From assembly GCA_964007475.1 (NCBI GenBank), contig OZ023274.1, forward strand, positions 58,548,076 to 58,612,075: a stretch of 64,000 nt of DNA, given 5' to 3'. This document shows positions 1 through 9,543 of this stretch, one piece after another. This DNA is from Hybos culiciformis. Lineage: Eukaryota > Arthropoda > Insecta > Diptera > Hybotidae. Both the position numbers and the translations under genes were made by a program. Numbering within the stretch: position 1 is the stretch's first letter; each line of letters opens with the position of its first letter. Under the pieces are notes generated by a model that had not been told where the DNA came from, did no database searches, and saw only the letters and a program-made list of their open reading frames with translations.

Positions 1-114
1 GAAGAAGAAATTGTTCATCACGATGAGACTCTTGAAAATTATGTTCGAACTCAAGACGACATTCCCTCTGACCAACTTGAAAATTCTGATGATTTTTATT
101 TTTTAGGCTTATGA
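1..114 (+). CDS. gag 3' end of an errantivirus-like element (partial)
   Basis: The frame is open from the first base and ends at TGA 112-114, giving an acidic 37-residue C-terminal tail (EEEIVHHDE...). Its stop overlaps the ATG that opens the pol reading frame at 111 (ATGA). It is taken as the gag tail because it lies directly upstream of protease-RT and in the frame one base ahead of pol. The rest of gag and the 5' LTR lie outside the window. No zinc knuckle is visible in this tail. Confidence 0.6.
   Translation, partial: EEEIVHHDETLENYVRTQDDIPSDQLENSDDFYFLGL
99..105 (+). promoter_or_regulatory. candidate -1 ribosomal frameshift site TTTTTTA
   Basis: In the gag frame the codons read TAT TTT TTA, which gives the canonical X XXY YYZ heptamer T TTT TTA. 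A -1 slip here leads straight into the pol frame (next codons AGG CTT ATG), only 9 bases before the gag stop. Retroelement gag-pol fusion by -1 slippage at this heptamer type is well established. Use here is inferred from position. Confidence 0.6.
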
Positions 115-2978
115 GCTCTTCGTTCCCGTATATTGAATATAGGACGAAGAGCGGGATAATCTTAAAATTCTTAGTAGATACAGGTTCCAATAAAAATTAC
201 GTTCAACCACGTTACATCAAAAACCCCCTCCCAAACAAAAAAATATTCTGCGCACACTCTGTAGGTGCAAATACCAAAATTTCTCACCACTCCTTTATTA
301 ACCTTTTCGGTCCAAACACTCCAAAATTGAAATTTTTTATTTTACCCAATTTAAATTCCTTCGATGGAATCATAGGGAATGATTCCCTTAAGGAGCTCAA
401 TACCGTAATTTATACTAGTAAAAATTGTATGATTCTAAATCACAATATCGTAGTACCTCTAAAGCAACGTTCTAGTCAATCTGTAAATGCTGTCGACATT
501 AGAACTACACATTTAAATTCGCGACAAAAAGAAAATCTCTTCGATATTATTAAGAAATTTCCTAAACTATTTGCAGATCCTGACGAAAAACTGACTTACG
601 CAACTACGATAAAGGGAGAAATTAGAACTACGACGCAAGAGCCCGTTTATTCGAAGGCATACCCATACCCGATGTGTCTAAAAGATGAAGTCGAAAAACA
701 ACTTTCTATCCTTCTAAATGACGGAATTATTCGACCGTCACGATCACCCTACAATTCACCGGTGTGGATTGTGCCAAAAAAATTAGACGCCTCAGGCGAG
801 AAGAAATATAGAATGGTTATCGATTACAGGAAGTTAAATACAGTTACCATCCCTGACAGATACCCCATTCCCGAAATAAACGAAGTTCTAGCAAACTTAG
901 GAGGAAACAGATTTTTTTCTATTCTGGATTTAAAAAGTGGGTTTCATCAGATTCCTTTGAAAGAATCTGACATTGAGAAGACTGCTTTTTCTGTCAACAA
1001 CGGGAAATACGAATTCACGCGCCTTCCATTCGGTCTCAAAAATGCTCCTTCAATTTTTCAACGAGCTTTGGATGACATTTTGCGAGATCACATAGGGAAA
1101 ATCTGTTATGTCTATATAGATGATATCATTATTCTAGGCAAAGACGAACAAGACCATCTAAAAAATCTTCAAATAATCTTCAACACTCTTGAAGCGTCTA
1201 ATATGAAAGTCCAATTGGACAAATGCGAATTCTTGAAAACCGAGGTCGAATTTTTAGGTTTTCTGGTGTCTACTGAGGGAATTAAAACCAATCCTAAAAA
1301 GGTAGAAAGTATAGCTACTTTTCCAATTCCTAAGACATTAAAAGACCTTAGGTCATTTATTGGCATGTCAGGTTATTATCGACGCTTTATTCGAGACTAT
1401 GCAAAGTTAGTTAAACCACTAACTTTCCTTTTAAGAGGGGAAGATGGACGTGTGTCCAAGAACATCTCAAAAAATAAAAAAATAGAGTTGGGTGAAGAAG
1501 CGATTGATGCATTTAATAAAATAAAAAACTCCCTTACTTCTCAGGACGTGATGCTTATTTATCCTGATTTTAAACAAGATTTTGAACTTACCACTGATGC
1601 TTCAAATTACGCCGTTGGTGCAGTTCTTTCCCAAAGTAAAAAACCGATCATGTTCCTATCACGGACTTTGACAAAAACAGAGGAAAATTACGCGACAAAT
1701 GAGAAGGAAATGCTTGCCATAATTTGGGCTTTAAATTCTTTGCGAAATTATCTTTATGGGTCCAAAAAGGTGAAAATAATAACCGACCATCAGCCCCTGA
1801 CCTACGCCTTGAGTAACAAAAATTCTAACAACAAGATGAAAAGGTGGAAAGCAATTTTGGAAGAGTATAACTATGAACTCTTCTTCAAGCCCGGTAAAAC
1901 CAATGTCGTGGCCGATGCACTTTCCAAGATTCCAACAGCGACAAACTCCATGACAATATCACAACATAGCGCCGACAGTTCTTCCCATAACCTAATTCCC
2001 ACAGTCGAAACTCCTATTAATGTCATCAAAACTCAATTAATTTTAAAAATTGGACCAAGCGCTTATGAGTTCTCAAACCCCTTTATTTCCTTTAATAGAC
2101 ACATTATAGTACGACCTAGCTTCCCAGAAAAAGAGTTATTAAATATTTTGAAAAATTATCTTAACCCGAATATAATAAATGGTATTTTAACTGAAGAAAG
2201 AATCATGGCAGAAATTCAAAAAATTTATCCTCTCCATTTCAAAAATTACAAAATTCGTTATACCCAAACTTTAGTAAAAGACATTATCAATGAAACTGAA
2301 CAGGACGAAATAATATTGGCGACACACCAACGAGCGCATAGGCATGCACAAGAAAATAAATTACAAATTTTGGAAAAATTTTATTTTCCAAAAATGACGA
2401 AAAAAATTAAACGATTTATTAAAATTTGTGCAGTTTGTAGAGAAAATAAATATGACAGACATCCTCATAATCCAATTATTAAGCCTACTCCTATTCCTGA
2501 ATATCCTGGTCACATAGTTCATATCGACATTTTTTCAACTGAAAGGAAACTTGTTCTAACCGCAATAGACAAATTCACAAAATTCGTTCAAGTAAAAATA
2601 ATTAAGTCACGAGCCATTGAACATATTAGGAAACCTCTTAGGGAGTTACTTTTTGCACTTGGAGTTCCCAATTCAGTTGTCGTAGACAATGAACCCTCTC
2701 TTAGTTCGGCTAGTATTACTTCGACGTTGGAAGATGAACTTAAAATTTCAGTTTACAAGACCCCAGCCTATAAGAGTGAAGTTAATGGTCAGATAGAACG
2801 ATTTCACTCTACATTATCTGAAATCATGCGGTGTTTAAATACTGACGGAGTCTCGCGGAATTTTAACGAACTTTTGGAAAGGTCGATCAATGAATACAAT
2901 CACACCATCCATTCTGTAACTGGTAAAAAAACCCATCGAACTTTTTTACGGAAGGTACCCCAAGGTAACAATTGGTGA
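111..2978 (+). CDS. pol: errantivirus-like Pol polyprotein (PR-RT-RNase H-IN)
   Basis: Ty3/gypsy polyprotein of 955 residues. The protease motif VDTGSN is near residue 22. RT follows, with the catalytic YIDD box at residues 335-338 (about nt 1113-1124). RNase H motifs TTDAS and TDHQPL come next. The integrase has an HHCC-like finger (HQRAHRHA...CAVC) and D,D,E residues in HIDIF, VVDNEP and NGQIERFH. Gag lies upstream and env downstream, as in gypsy and 17.6-type elements. The frame leaves the expected path near 2932-2938, an A7 run, where one extra A relative to the family pattern moves the integrase C-terminus into another frame. It is probably made as Gag-Pol by slippage at 99-105, not from the ATG at 111. 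The single homopolymer indel could be real decay or a sequencing error. Confidence 0.92.
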   Translation: MSSSFPYIEYRTKSGIILKFLVDTGSNKNYVQPRYIKNPLPNKKIFCAHSVGANTKISHHSFINLFGPNTPKLKFFILPNLNSFDGIIGNDSLKELNTVIYTSKNCMILNHNIVVPLKQRSSQSVNAVDIRTTHLNSRQKENLFDIIKKFPKLFADPDEKLTYATTIKGEIRTTTQEPVYSKAYPYPMCLKDEVEKQLSILLNDGIIRPSRSPYNSPVWIVPKKLDASGEKKYRMVIDYRKLNTVTIPDRYPIPEINEVLANLGGNRFFSILDLKSGFHQIPLKESDIEKTAFSVNNGKYEFTRLPFGLKNAPSIFQRALDDILRDHIGKICYVYIDDIIILGKDEQDHLKNLQIIFNTLEASNMKVQLDKCEFLKTEVEFLGFLVSTEGIKTNPKKVESIATFPIPKTLKDLRSFIGMSGYYRRFIRDYAKLVKPLTFLLRGEDGRVSKNISKNKKIELGEEAIDAFNKIKNSLTSQDVMLIYPDFKQDFELTTDASNYAVGAVLSQSKKPIMFLSRTLTKTEENYATNEKEMLAIIWALNSLRNYLYGSKKVKIITDHQPLTYALSNKNSNNKMKRWKAILEEYNYELFFKPGKTNVVADALSKIPTATNSMTISQHSADSSSHNLIPTVETPINVIKTQLILKIGPSAYEFSNPFISFNRHIIVRPSFPEKELLNILKNYLNPNIINGILTEERIMAEIQKIYPLHFKNYKIRYTQTLVKDIINETEQDEIILATHQRAHRHAQENKLQILEKFYFPKMTKKIKRFIKICAVCRENKYDRHPHNPIIKPTPIPEYPGHIVHIDIFSTERKLVLTAIDKFTKFVQVKIIKSRAIEHIRKPLRELLFALGVPNSVVVDNEPSLSSASITSTLEDELKISVYKTPAYKSEVNGQIERFHSTLSEIMRCLNTDGVSRNFNELLERSINEYNHTIHSVTGKKTHRTFLRKVPQGNNW

Positions 2979-3231
2979 TATAAAGAGAATTCGATCCGAA
3001 AACATTGAAAAATTAATTGAGACGCAAAACAGAAATTTGGAATTTCACAATAAAGCTCGACAGCCAATTAAAGAATATGAGAAAGGTCAGCTTATTTTTG
3101 TAAAAATAAACAAACGATTAGGTTCGAAATTAACACCTCGATATAAAAAAGAAATTGTGAAAGAAGATAGGAATACCCTTGTCATAACTGAATCAGGTCG
3201 AACTATTCACAAAAGTCACATAAAAAATTAA
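2979..3231 (+). pseudogene. displaced integrase C-terminus of element 1
   Basis: The next frame continues the integrase from about 2936 to TAA 3229-3231. It has the basic, chromodomain-free C-terminal tail usual for errantivirus integrases (GQLIFVKINKR..., ending SHIKN). The ATG at 3037 is not a real start. The segment belongs to the pol gene at 111-2978 and is separated from it only by the A-run indel. Confidence 0.75.
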
Positions 3232-3249
3232 TATAAAATAATGTTTCAG

Positions 3250-4768
3250 GTTTTTCCTTCGTACCGCCGCCGGTGATGCTGAAATATTAGATTATTCAAA
3301 TTCACAAATTATAACTATTAACACTGGCATGGCCAAAATAAAGGAAGGAAACTTTAAACTTATTCACGTAATCGAGCTAAACAATTATTTCAAGGTTTCG
3401 ACAGAAATTCAAGATGTATTAAAAAATATTTCAAGAAATCACCCACTTTTCCCATTTCTTCAACATGAAGCATCGCAAATCCAAGACTTGTTGTATAATC
3501 TAAAATTGCACAATGTTAAAAAAAGGTCGTTAGACTTTATCGGCAGCGCCTGGAAATGGATTGCAGGAAGTCCAGATCATGATGACTTGCAAATAATAAA
3601 TGATAAAATAAATAATGTTTTAGATAATAACAACAAACAGGTAATCATAAACAAACTTTATAACGAACGTATTAACAATATAACAAAAATAACAAATTTA
3701 ATTTCTAACGCTATTAAAAAATCAAATATTCTCGATAATCAATTTATTAATCAATTTCAATACAAAATAAAAATTATAAAGGAAGAATTAACCAATGTTG
3801 CGTACGCAATTCATTGGGCAAAAACCGGTATAGTAAATTCAATAATTTTATCAAAATCCGAATTAGAATTAGCCACCCAAGTTTTGGATTCAGAAAATCT
3901 ACCTTTTATTAATCCTGAAGAAGCTTTAGATTTTGCCGATATAAAAATTTCTACCAATAATGTTTGTTTGCTTTATATAATAACGATTCCTGTTACAACT
4001 AAAGAAACATACAACAAATTATCATTGTATCCTGTGAAAAAAAATAATGTAATTAATGATGTAAATTTTCACAGTATTTTGAAAAACAATAATAATATTT
4101 TTGGAATTAAAAATAATTGTAAAACGATCAAGGAAATAACTATTTGTGATGAAAATAGCTTAGAAAACATTAATAACTCAACTTGTATTCCGAACCTCTT
4201 AAAAAGCTTAGAATCAACTTGCAACAAAGTAAATTCCCATCATATTTCAGTAATTACAGAAATTTCAGAAGACCTTTTATTCCTTAACGGATTCAGTGGT
4301 AATGTTAAAATCAATAATAAATTCTTTTCGCTTAATGGCACATTCCTGATCAAATTTCATAATGTTTCGGTCCAAATTAATAGCAAAATATTTGTTTCCA
4401 AAGAAAAATCCACAATGCAACCACTGCCTGCAATACTTCAACCCCCTTCATTCAAAAAAGATTTCCAAGAAATTTTATCACTTGAATCAATGAAAGAACT
4501 CAACATTAATAACACTAATCAGATTAATGAAATTCAAAATGATAAAATAATCCATCAAACTATTAATTACACTTTACTCATAATTATCATATGCGTCATT
4601 CTATTCTTTTTCCTAATTAAAAATAGGAATAAACAAAGCATAAAGATTCAAACTATTCCCAGTAAAGAAGAATTATATTCAGTTAAAGACAGCTCCAGTC
4701 AAGCTGCAGGAAAAGTTGAGGAAACCTCAAAAAACGATGTTTCATTTAATTTCACTTCTAATCAATGA
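3250..4768 (+). CDS. env: errantivirus-like envelope (baculovirus F-like) protein
   Basis: The frame holds ATG at 3329 and 479 codons from there. It is also open upstream to about 3250, directly after a TTTCAG acceptor (3248-3249). Errantivirus env is expressed from a spliced mRNA, so the true N-terminus probably comes from an upstream exon. Visible features are a furin-type basic site KKR at residues 64-66 (from the 3329 ATG) followed by a hydrophobic stretch with SAWKWIAG, as in F-like fusion proteins; several N-glycosylation sequons; a hydrophobic membrane anchor at about 411-430; and a 49-residue cytoplasmic tail. The frame is uninterrupted. It would make the element retrovirus-like, but gag is cut by the window and pol has a frameshift. 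Confidence 0.85.
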
Positions 4769-4781
4769 GGGCATTGCATTT

Positions 4782-4792
4782 AAGAGGGGAAG
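4782..4792 (+). promoter_or_regulatory. polypurine tract of element 1
   Basis: AAGAGGGGAAG sits immediately before the AGTTAA start of the 3' LTR, 13 bases after the env stop. That is the expected position for the plus-strand primer of a gypsy-type element. Confidence 0.8.
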
Positions 4793-5145
4793 AGTTAACA
4801 ACAAAGTTAACTTGAGAATAAAATTACTAAATAAAATTACGTTGCAATTTTATTATTCTAATATCTCTTTTTTATCGCAATTCTTGATTCTTAGAATAAA
4901 ATAAAATTTGTAAGATCGTTCTTATCGTTCTTAAAAATAAATGCAAATTTCTGTTGTCAGCAAAATTATAACTTTTTCTACTTTGTTTCTCACGATTAAA
5001 AAATTGTTAATTTTTAGTTAAGTAAAATTTGTGAATAGAAAATTAAAATCAGTTGTAAACTTGAACTCGAATAATAAAGACAAAAAATTTAAATAAATAA
5101 GTGTTTTACTAATAAAACTAAAAGGAAGGAAAGAAAAAATTAACT
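4793..5145 (+). repeat. 3' LTR of the errantivirus-like element
   Basis: A 353-bp segment begins AGTTAACAAC and ends AAATTAACT, so the ends form an AGTTAA/TTAACT inverted repeat. Insect errantiviruses use AGT...ACT ends rather than TG...CA. It follows the polypurine tract and abuts a (TA)n tract, matching the TATA/TATATA target preference of this group. The 5' LTR is outside the window, so LTR identity cannot be checked. Confidence 0.75.
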
Positions 5146-5201
5146 TATATATATATTATTATATATATATTATTATATATATATTATTATATATATATAT
5201 A
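5146..5201. repeat. TA/TTA microsatellite
   Basis: Alternating TATATATA and TTATTA repeats lie between the element 1 LTR and the next LTR start. They probably include the insertion target of element 1, and both ends of the junction are blurred by the repeat. Confidence 0.9.
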
Positions 5202-5850
5202 TGTAGTGGCAACACTACAAGTTTTACTTTCGGCCGTGTCAAGTAAACCTCAGCCAAGCTAACAACGCACAGTCAACAACTGCGCAGTTGTTAACGAAGC
5301 TGGCAGAGTGTTCACTTGACACGCCACACAAAATTGATCAGGAAACGTCAGAAAAAGAAAAAACTCCTTCTTCTGATTCCAGTTTTAGAAACGACAAGTC
5401 ATAAAATTTAACTAATTTTATTTTTGTATCAAAGTAATTAACTTTAGTTTTTATCAAAGTAATTAACTTTAGTTTTATCAAAGTAATTGATTTTATTTTT
5501 ATCAAACAAATAAATTGTATTAACTAAAATCTAAAGGATTTTATCTACATAAAATATTCAATTAATTCAAAAGAATTGAATTAAAATAAAAAGAAGAATT
5601 CAAACTCAAGTGGAATTATTACGTAGGAATTAAAATAAATTTAACTACGAATTTATTTAATAAAAAATAAAAAAAAAAAAACTTTAAACCTATTATAATT
5701 AAGGTTATAACACGATCGATATTATTTAAGTTTAAGAAAAAGAAAGAGATTAATAAAGTGATTAATAACTGTGAAAAAGGAATAAGTGGGAATTTTATTT
5801 TTCACTTCTACAAAAGAAATCAACAGGTACATCCTAAACACATACAACCC

Positions 5851-5891
<41 letters not shown>

Positions 5892-6111
5892 ATATATATA
5901 TTATTATATACATATTAGTATATATACGTTATATACTTTCTTTCGTTAAGTTATCCTAGTATTAGTTTCTAAGGCAGTATAAGATATATCTAGGTAGTTA
6001 CTAAACTGAACTTATATAATCAACTCTTAAAGAATAAACAAGAAAAATAATATTAAATTCTAATTATAACCAGATCTTTTTTTTATTAAACGATACCGTA
6101 GAGGTATCACA
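5202..6111 (+). repeat. LTR of a 412/mdg1-type gypsy element
   Basis: A 910-bp segment starts TGTAGTGGCAACACTACA and ends GAGGTATCACA, directly before a tRNA-Arg-type primer site. It contains an AATAAA-like signal near 6033 and an internal TA microsatellite at 5851-5910. The first 18 bases equal the start of the young gypsy LTR at 9666, although the rest differs. The last ~138 bp (from 5974) recur at 55286-55405 plus 57968-57983 in the second cassette copy. No matching downstream LTR was found in the window. Confidence 0.65.
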
Positions 6112-6129
6112 TGGCGACCGTGACGCGCT
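6112..6129 (+). promoter_or_regulatory. primer binding site, tRNA-Arg type
   Basis: TGGCGACCGTGACGCGCT follows the LTR end at once. TGGCGACCGTGAC is the primer site typical of 412/mdg1-like insect retrotransposons. The same site is at 57984 in the second cassette copy. Confidence 0.75.
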
Positions 6130-6856
6130 TAGAAAAAAAGTATAAAGGAAAAAAAAAATACAAAAATTATTAGAAATTTAAATAAAATTTTTTTTAATCA
6201 AATTAATTAATTATTAGAAATTGAAAAAATAAAATAATAATAAAACTAATTATTAATTTTTTTTTAAATACAAAAAAAAGAAGTTTGAAAAAAAAATTTA
6301 AAATGAAAAGAAAAAAGAAAAAATTTTTTTGTTAAGTGATCTTTTCTTAAATGGTGGTTAGTTCATAAAAAGAAAAAAAATTTTTTTTTTAATTAAATTT
6401 GAAAAAAAATTTACCTATTTCAAAAATAAAATTTTTTTTGGCAAAAAGTAAAGCAAAAATTAAATAGAAAATGAAAAAAAATTAAATTAAAAATCGTTAG
6501 AAGGAATTAATTTCAAATAAAGATCATAGATAAAATAATAAATATAAAGAATGAAAAAAAAAGAACAAAAATAGCCTGTACTTGAAAAAAAAAATTGAAA
6601 TGAATGAAAAAAAAAAGAAAAAATAATTCAAATCCTTTTGAAAAAAAATTATTGAGAAAAAAAATTATTTTTATTAAATTAAAGAAACGAAACCTGAAAT
6701 AAAAATGGGAAAAAATTAACCATAAAAGAAACTGGCAAAATTACGAAAAAAAAATTTCGTTAAGTTATCCATTTTTCATCTTCTTTGAAAATGATTTAAA
6801 AAAGCTTAGAGCAACCTTTTCGTCTTATCAAAGTTGTATATGTATATAGACCTCAT
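6130..6856. other. A-rich leader-like DNA without genes
   Basis: Almost pure A/T with long A and T runs and no credible gene. It lies between two primer sites that face each other (plus at 6112, minus at 6876), so it may be a fusion of two retroelement leaders. It is nearly identical to 58002-58721. Confidence 0.6.
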
Positions 6857-6876
6857 GTGGCTCGTCGGGGTCACCA
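6857..6876 (-). promoter_or_regulatory. minus-strand primer binding site
   Basis: On the minus strand this reads TGGTGACCCCGACGAGCC, one base after the end of the minus-strand LTR. TGGTGACCCCGACG is a frequent gypsy-type primer site in insects. The copy 2 equivalent is at 58722-58741. Confidence 0.7.
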
Positions 6877-6877
6877 A

Positions 6878-7228
6878 TGTAGGCCTCATGTGTTGGCCAC
6901 ATGGGCCTTATGTGATTGAGTGTGAGTGTTCTGCGTGTATTCTTACCAAAAATGATATCCAGATTTTGTGAAGTTAAAGTTTTATTTCTTGTTAAATAAA
7001 ACGATGTTGATAGTTTGCAATTCTGATTAACACTGATTTTATTTTGATAAAAATTGGTAAAATTATAAAAATTATAAAAATTATTCTTAGCAAATTATTC
7101 TTAGCAGAAAAAATATAATTTAAAAGGGTATCAAAAATCATACGATGTTTAACAATTGTATTGGGTTTTTTTGTTCAACAGTTAGGTAGATTATTTGATT
7201 TTGATGTGATTTTGTTGCGACCGCCACA
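6878..7228 (-). repeat. minus-strand gypsy-type LTR
   Basis: Read on the minus strand, 351 bp begin TGTGGCGGTCGCAACAAAAT and end GAGGCCTACA, so the ends are TG...CA, followed by the primer site at 6857-6876. No coding region of this element remains; its leader would run left into 6130-6856. The copy at 58743-59093 is essentially identical. Confidence 0.65.
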
Positions 7229-7804
7229 TGTATATATATAATATACATATAAAATTGCTTTCTTATCAGTGGCAAATGCAACTTTGTTTTTTAAAATAAA
7301 AGTGAATGAAATAAATTGAAAAAAAGAAAAAGTGAAGAAAACAATAACAAAAAAAGTTAGAAGTTTTTTATTTTATTTATATTTTTATATAATTTCACAA
7401 TCTCAAAAATGTATATCATTACAAAATTGAGAAATATATTTTTCTTGAAAAAATAAATAGGTAATAAGTGTTGTTCGTGAACTTGATAAAATTTTCTATA
7501 AATATAATTCAAAATAAATAAAGTACTGTAGTCTATTGTAGATATTACACACATAAAATAATACATTTCTTAAAAAAGTTAAAAAGTTTATTTAAATAAA
7601 TTTTTATAACTTAATCAAGTTATTTGAATTATTATTTGTATTATTTAAACTTATAAATAAAGAATAAATGATAAAAAATGATGAAATTATGTGAAATTTG
7701 TCGACTATTTATCAATAACAAAAATTTAAAAGACATTTAGAAAGCGTTCAACAAAATTAATTAAAAGTAGGTAGGATATGAGGGTTCTAATCCAAAGTGG
7801 CTCC
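7229..7804. other. A/T-rich spacer
   Basis: I see no supportable gene. Short minus-strand reading frames here are low in complexity. It is the left part of the duplicated cassette (copy 2: 59094-59669). Confidence 0.5.
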
Positions 7805-8230
7805 ATGACGTCATAGGTGTGGGGAGTTAGGTGAAAAGCTCTAAGCATGACGTCATAGGTGTGGGGAGTTAGGTGAAAAGCTCTAAGCATGACGTCATAG
7901 GTGTGAGGAGTTAGGGGAAAAGCTCTAAGCATGACGTCATAGGTGTGAGGAGTTAGGTGAAAAGCTCTAAGCATGACCTCATCGGTCCGGAGAGTTAGGG
8001 GAAAAGCTTTATGACGTCATAGGTGAAAAGCTTTATGGATCCATAGGCGGGAATTAGATGAAAAGCTTTATGGAGTCATAGGGGAATTAGATGAAAAGCT
8101 CTATGACATCATAGGTGAGTTAGGGAAAAGCTCTAAGCATGACGTCATAGGTGTGGAGAGTTAGCTGAAAAGTCCTATGACGCCATCGGTCCGGAGTATG
8201 ATGAAAAGATTTATGACGTCATATGGAGAT
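7805..8230. repeat. 42-bp minisatellite with TGACGTCA
   Basis: Five units start at 7805, 7847, 7889, 7931 and 7973, each with period 42: ATGACGTCATAGGTGTG, then GAGTTAGGTGAAAAGCTCTAAGC. Shorter degenerate units follow to 8230, several keeping TGACGTCA or a one-base variant. TGACGTCA is the palindromic CRE/ATF consensus. The fifth unit reads TGACCTCA here but TGACGTCA in copy 2 (59838). The minus-strand frame through the array (7726-7974) is only a repeat translation. Confidence 0.9.
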
Positions 8231-8473
8231 TAGTAGGGCTTATCTTCTTTTTTAATTTTTATATCTGTTTATGTTTCCAATAGTAAATATCATATCTTTT
8301 AGTTTAAGAGCAATTAGGCTGTAAATATGCCGTCTTTTTTTAGCAAGAAAATTAAATAAAATAAAATAAAATAATTCAATACTAATTATAATTGCTATTT
8401 CAACTTTTATTTAATATCAAATTTTATTTTTTATTTATATTATTATATGCGCAATTTACTTATTTTATAATTT

Positions 8474-8701
8474 TTATTGTTGAAATGATTCGATAAATCC
8501 GGCCCTCGCAAGCGCATCAACCCATTCCTGAAATGCCTCTTCATTTAGAATAATATGAGCTGAAAATGCGTCATCATCATCATCATCATCATCATCAAAT
8601 TCATATTCTTCATCATCGTCATAATTTATGAATAAATCCTCCAACTCCAAATCCTCTTCATTTTTAATCTCATCTTCACTAGATAATTTAGGATAGCACA
8701 T
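8474..8701 (-). CDS. 75-aa acidic protein, cassette gene 1
   Basis: I do not recognise this protein. It starts MCYPKLSSEDE, has an acidic middle with a run of nine Asp (GAT/ATC codon repeat at 8573-8599), and ends in a mixed, probably helical segment (EEAFQEWVDALARAGFIESF). The ATG lies 41 bases downstream of a TATA+initiator promoter (8739-8775) that diverges from gene 2. The identical frame recurs at 60339-60566. It resembles a short acidic regulator or decoy, but that is a guess. In its favour as a gene are the promoter position and the non-repetitive C-terminus. Confidence 0.6.
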   Translation of the reverse strand: MCYPKLSSEDEIKNEEDLELEDLFINYDDDEEYEFDDDDDDDDDAFSAHIILNEEAFQEWVDALARAGFIESFQQ

Positions 8702-8738
8702 AACTTCAAATATTATTTTAATTTTAAATTTTAAGTTT

Positions 8739-8775
8739 TACTGATGAAAGTATTTAAAATTTTCTCTATTTATGC
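8739..8775 (-). promoter_or_regulatory. core promoter of cassette gene 1
   Basis: On the minus strand GCATAAATAGAG (TATA box) is followed by ATCAGTA, an arthropod initiator (TCAGT). The distance is 30 bases from the TATA T (8772) to the initiator A (8742). The predicted 5' UTR is about 41 bases. Confidence 0.7.
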
Positions 8776-9507
8776 AAAAATTAGGGTATGATAACAAATT
8801 ATATTCTTTTATCGAATAATTTAAGAAATTCTTTTACTACTAAATGCAATATGATCCATGTAGATAACATAATTAGAACCTTGAAAATATACGAAGCATA
8901 ATTACAACCTTGAAATTATATAAAGCAAATTATTCTATTTTACTAATAACATAAGAAAAATTTCTTATCTACGCAAAACATATTGTATTTAATAGTAAAT
9001 GCTCAAAATATTTGATAAAAGAAAAAATTTGCTTGTAATTAATATTTTTGAGCATTTACTATTAAATGCAATATGTTTTGCGTAGATAAGAAATTTTTCT
9101 TATGTTATTAGTAAAATAAAATAATTTGCTTTATATAATTTCAAGGCTGTAATTATGTTTCGTATATTTTCGAGGTTCTAATTATGTTATCTACATGATC
9201 CATATGGTATTTAATAGTAAAAGAATTTCTTAAATTATTTGATAAAAGAAAAAAATTTGCTTGTAATTAATATTTTTGAGCATTTACTATTAAATGCAAT
9301 ATGTTTTGCGTAGATAAGAAATTTTTCTTATGTTATTAGTAAAATAAAATAATTTGCTTTATATAATTTCAAGGCTGTAATTATGTTTCGTATATTTTCG
9401 AGGTTCTAATTATGTTATCTACATGGTCCATATTGCATTTAATAGTAAAAGAATTTCTTAAATTATTTGATAAAAGAATATAATTTGTTATCATACCCTA
9501 ATTTTTG

Positions 9508-9543
9508 CATAAATAGAGAAAATTTTAAATACTTTCATCAGTA
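9508..9543 (+). promoter_or_regulatory. core promoter of cassette gene 2
   Basis: GCATAAATAGAG at about 9507-9518 and ATCAGTA around 9537-9543, with the initiator A at 9540, 30 bases after the TATA T at 9510. The sequence mirrors the gene 1 promoter. The predicted 5' UTR to ATG 9556 is only about 16 bases. Confidence 0.7.

Noticed and set aside
5758..5949. 63-codon frame rich in IY repeats
   Set aside because: It translates the TA microsatellite inside an LTR.
7357..7566. Minus-strand 69-codon frame
   Set aside because: Low-complexity A/T-rich translation; the copy 2 version has different residues near its start and nothing suggests selection.
7726..7974. Minus-strand frame of MLRAFHLTPHTYDV repeats
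   Set aside because: It is the 42-bp minisatellite (42 = 14 codons) read in an open frame; no start context or promoter.
7805..8230. CRISPR-like array
   Set aside because: Units are directly adjacent with no unique spacers, and the genome is eukaryotic.
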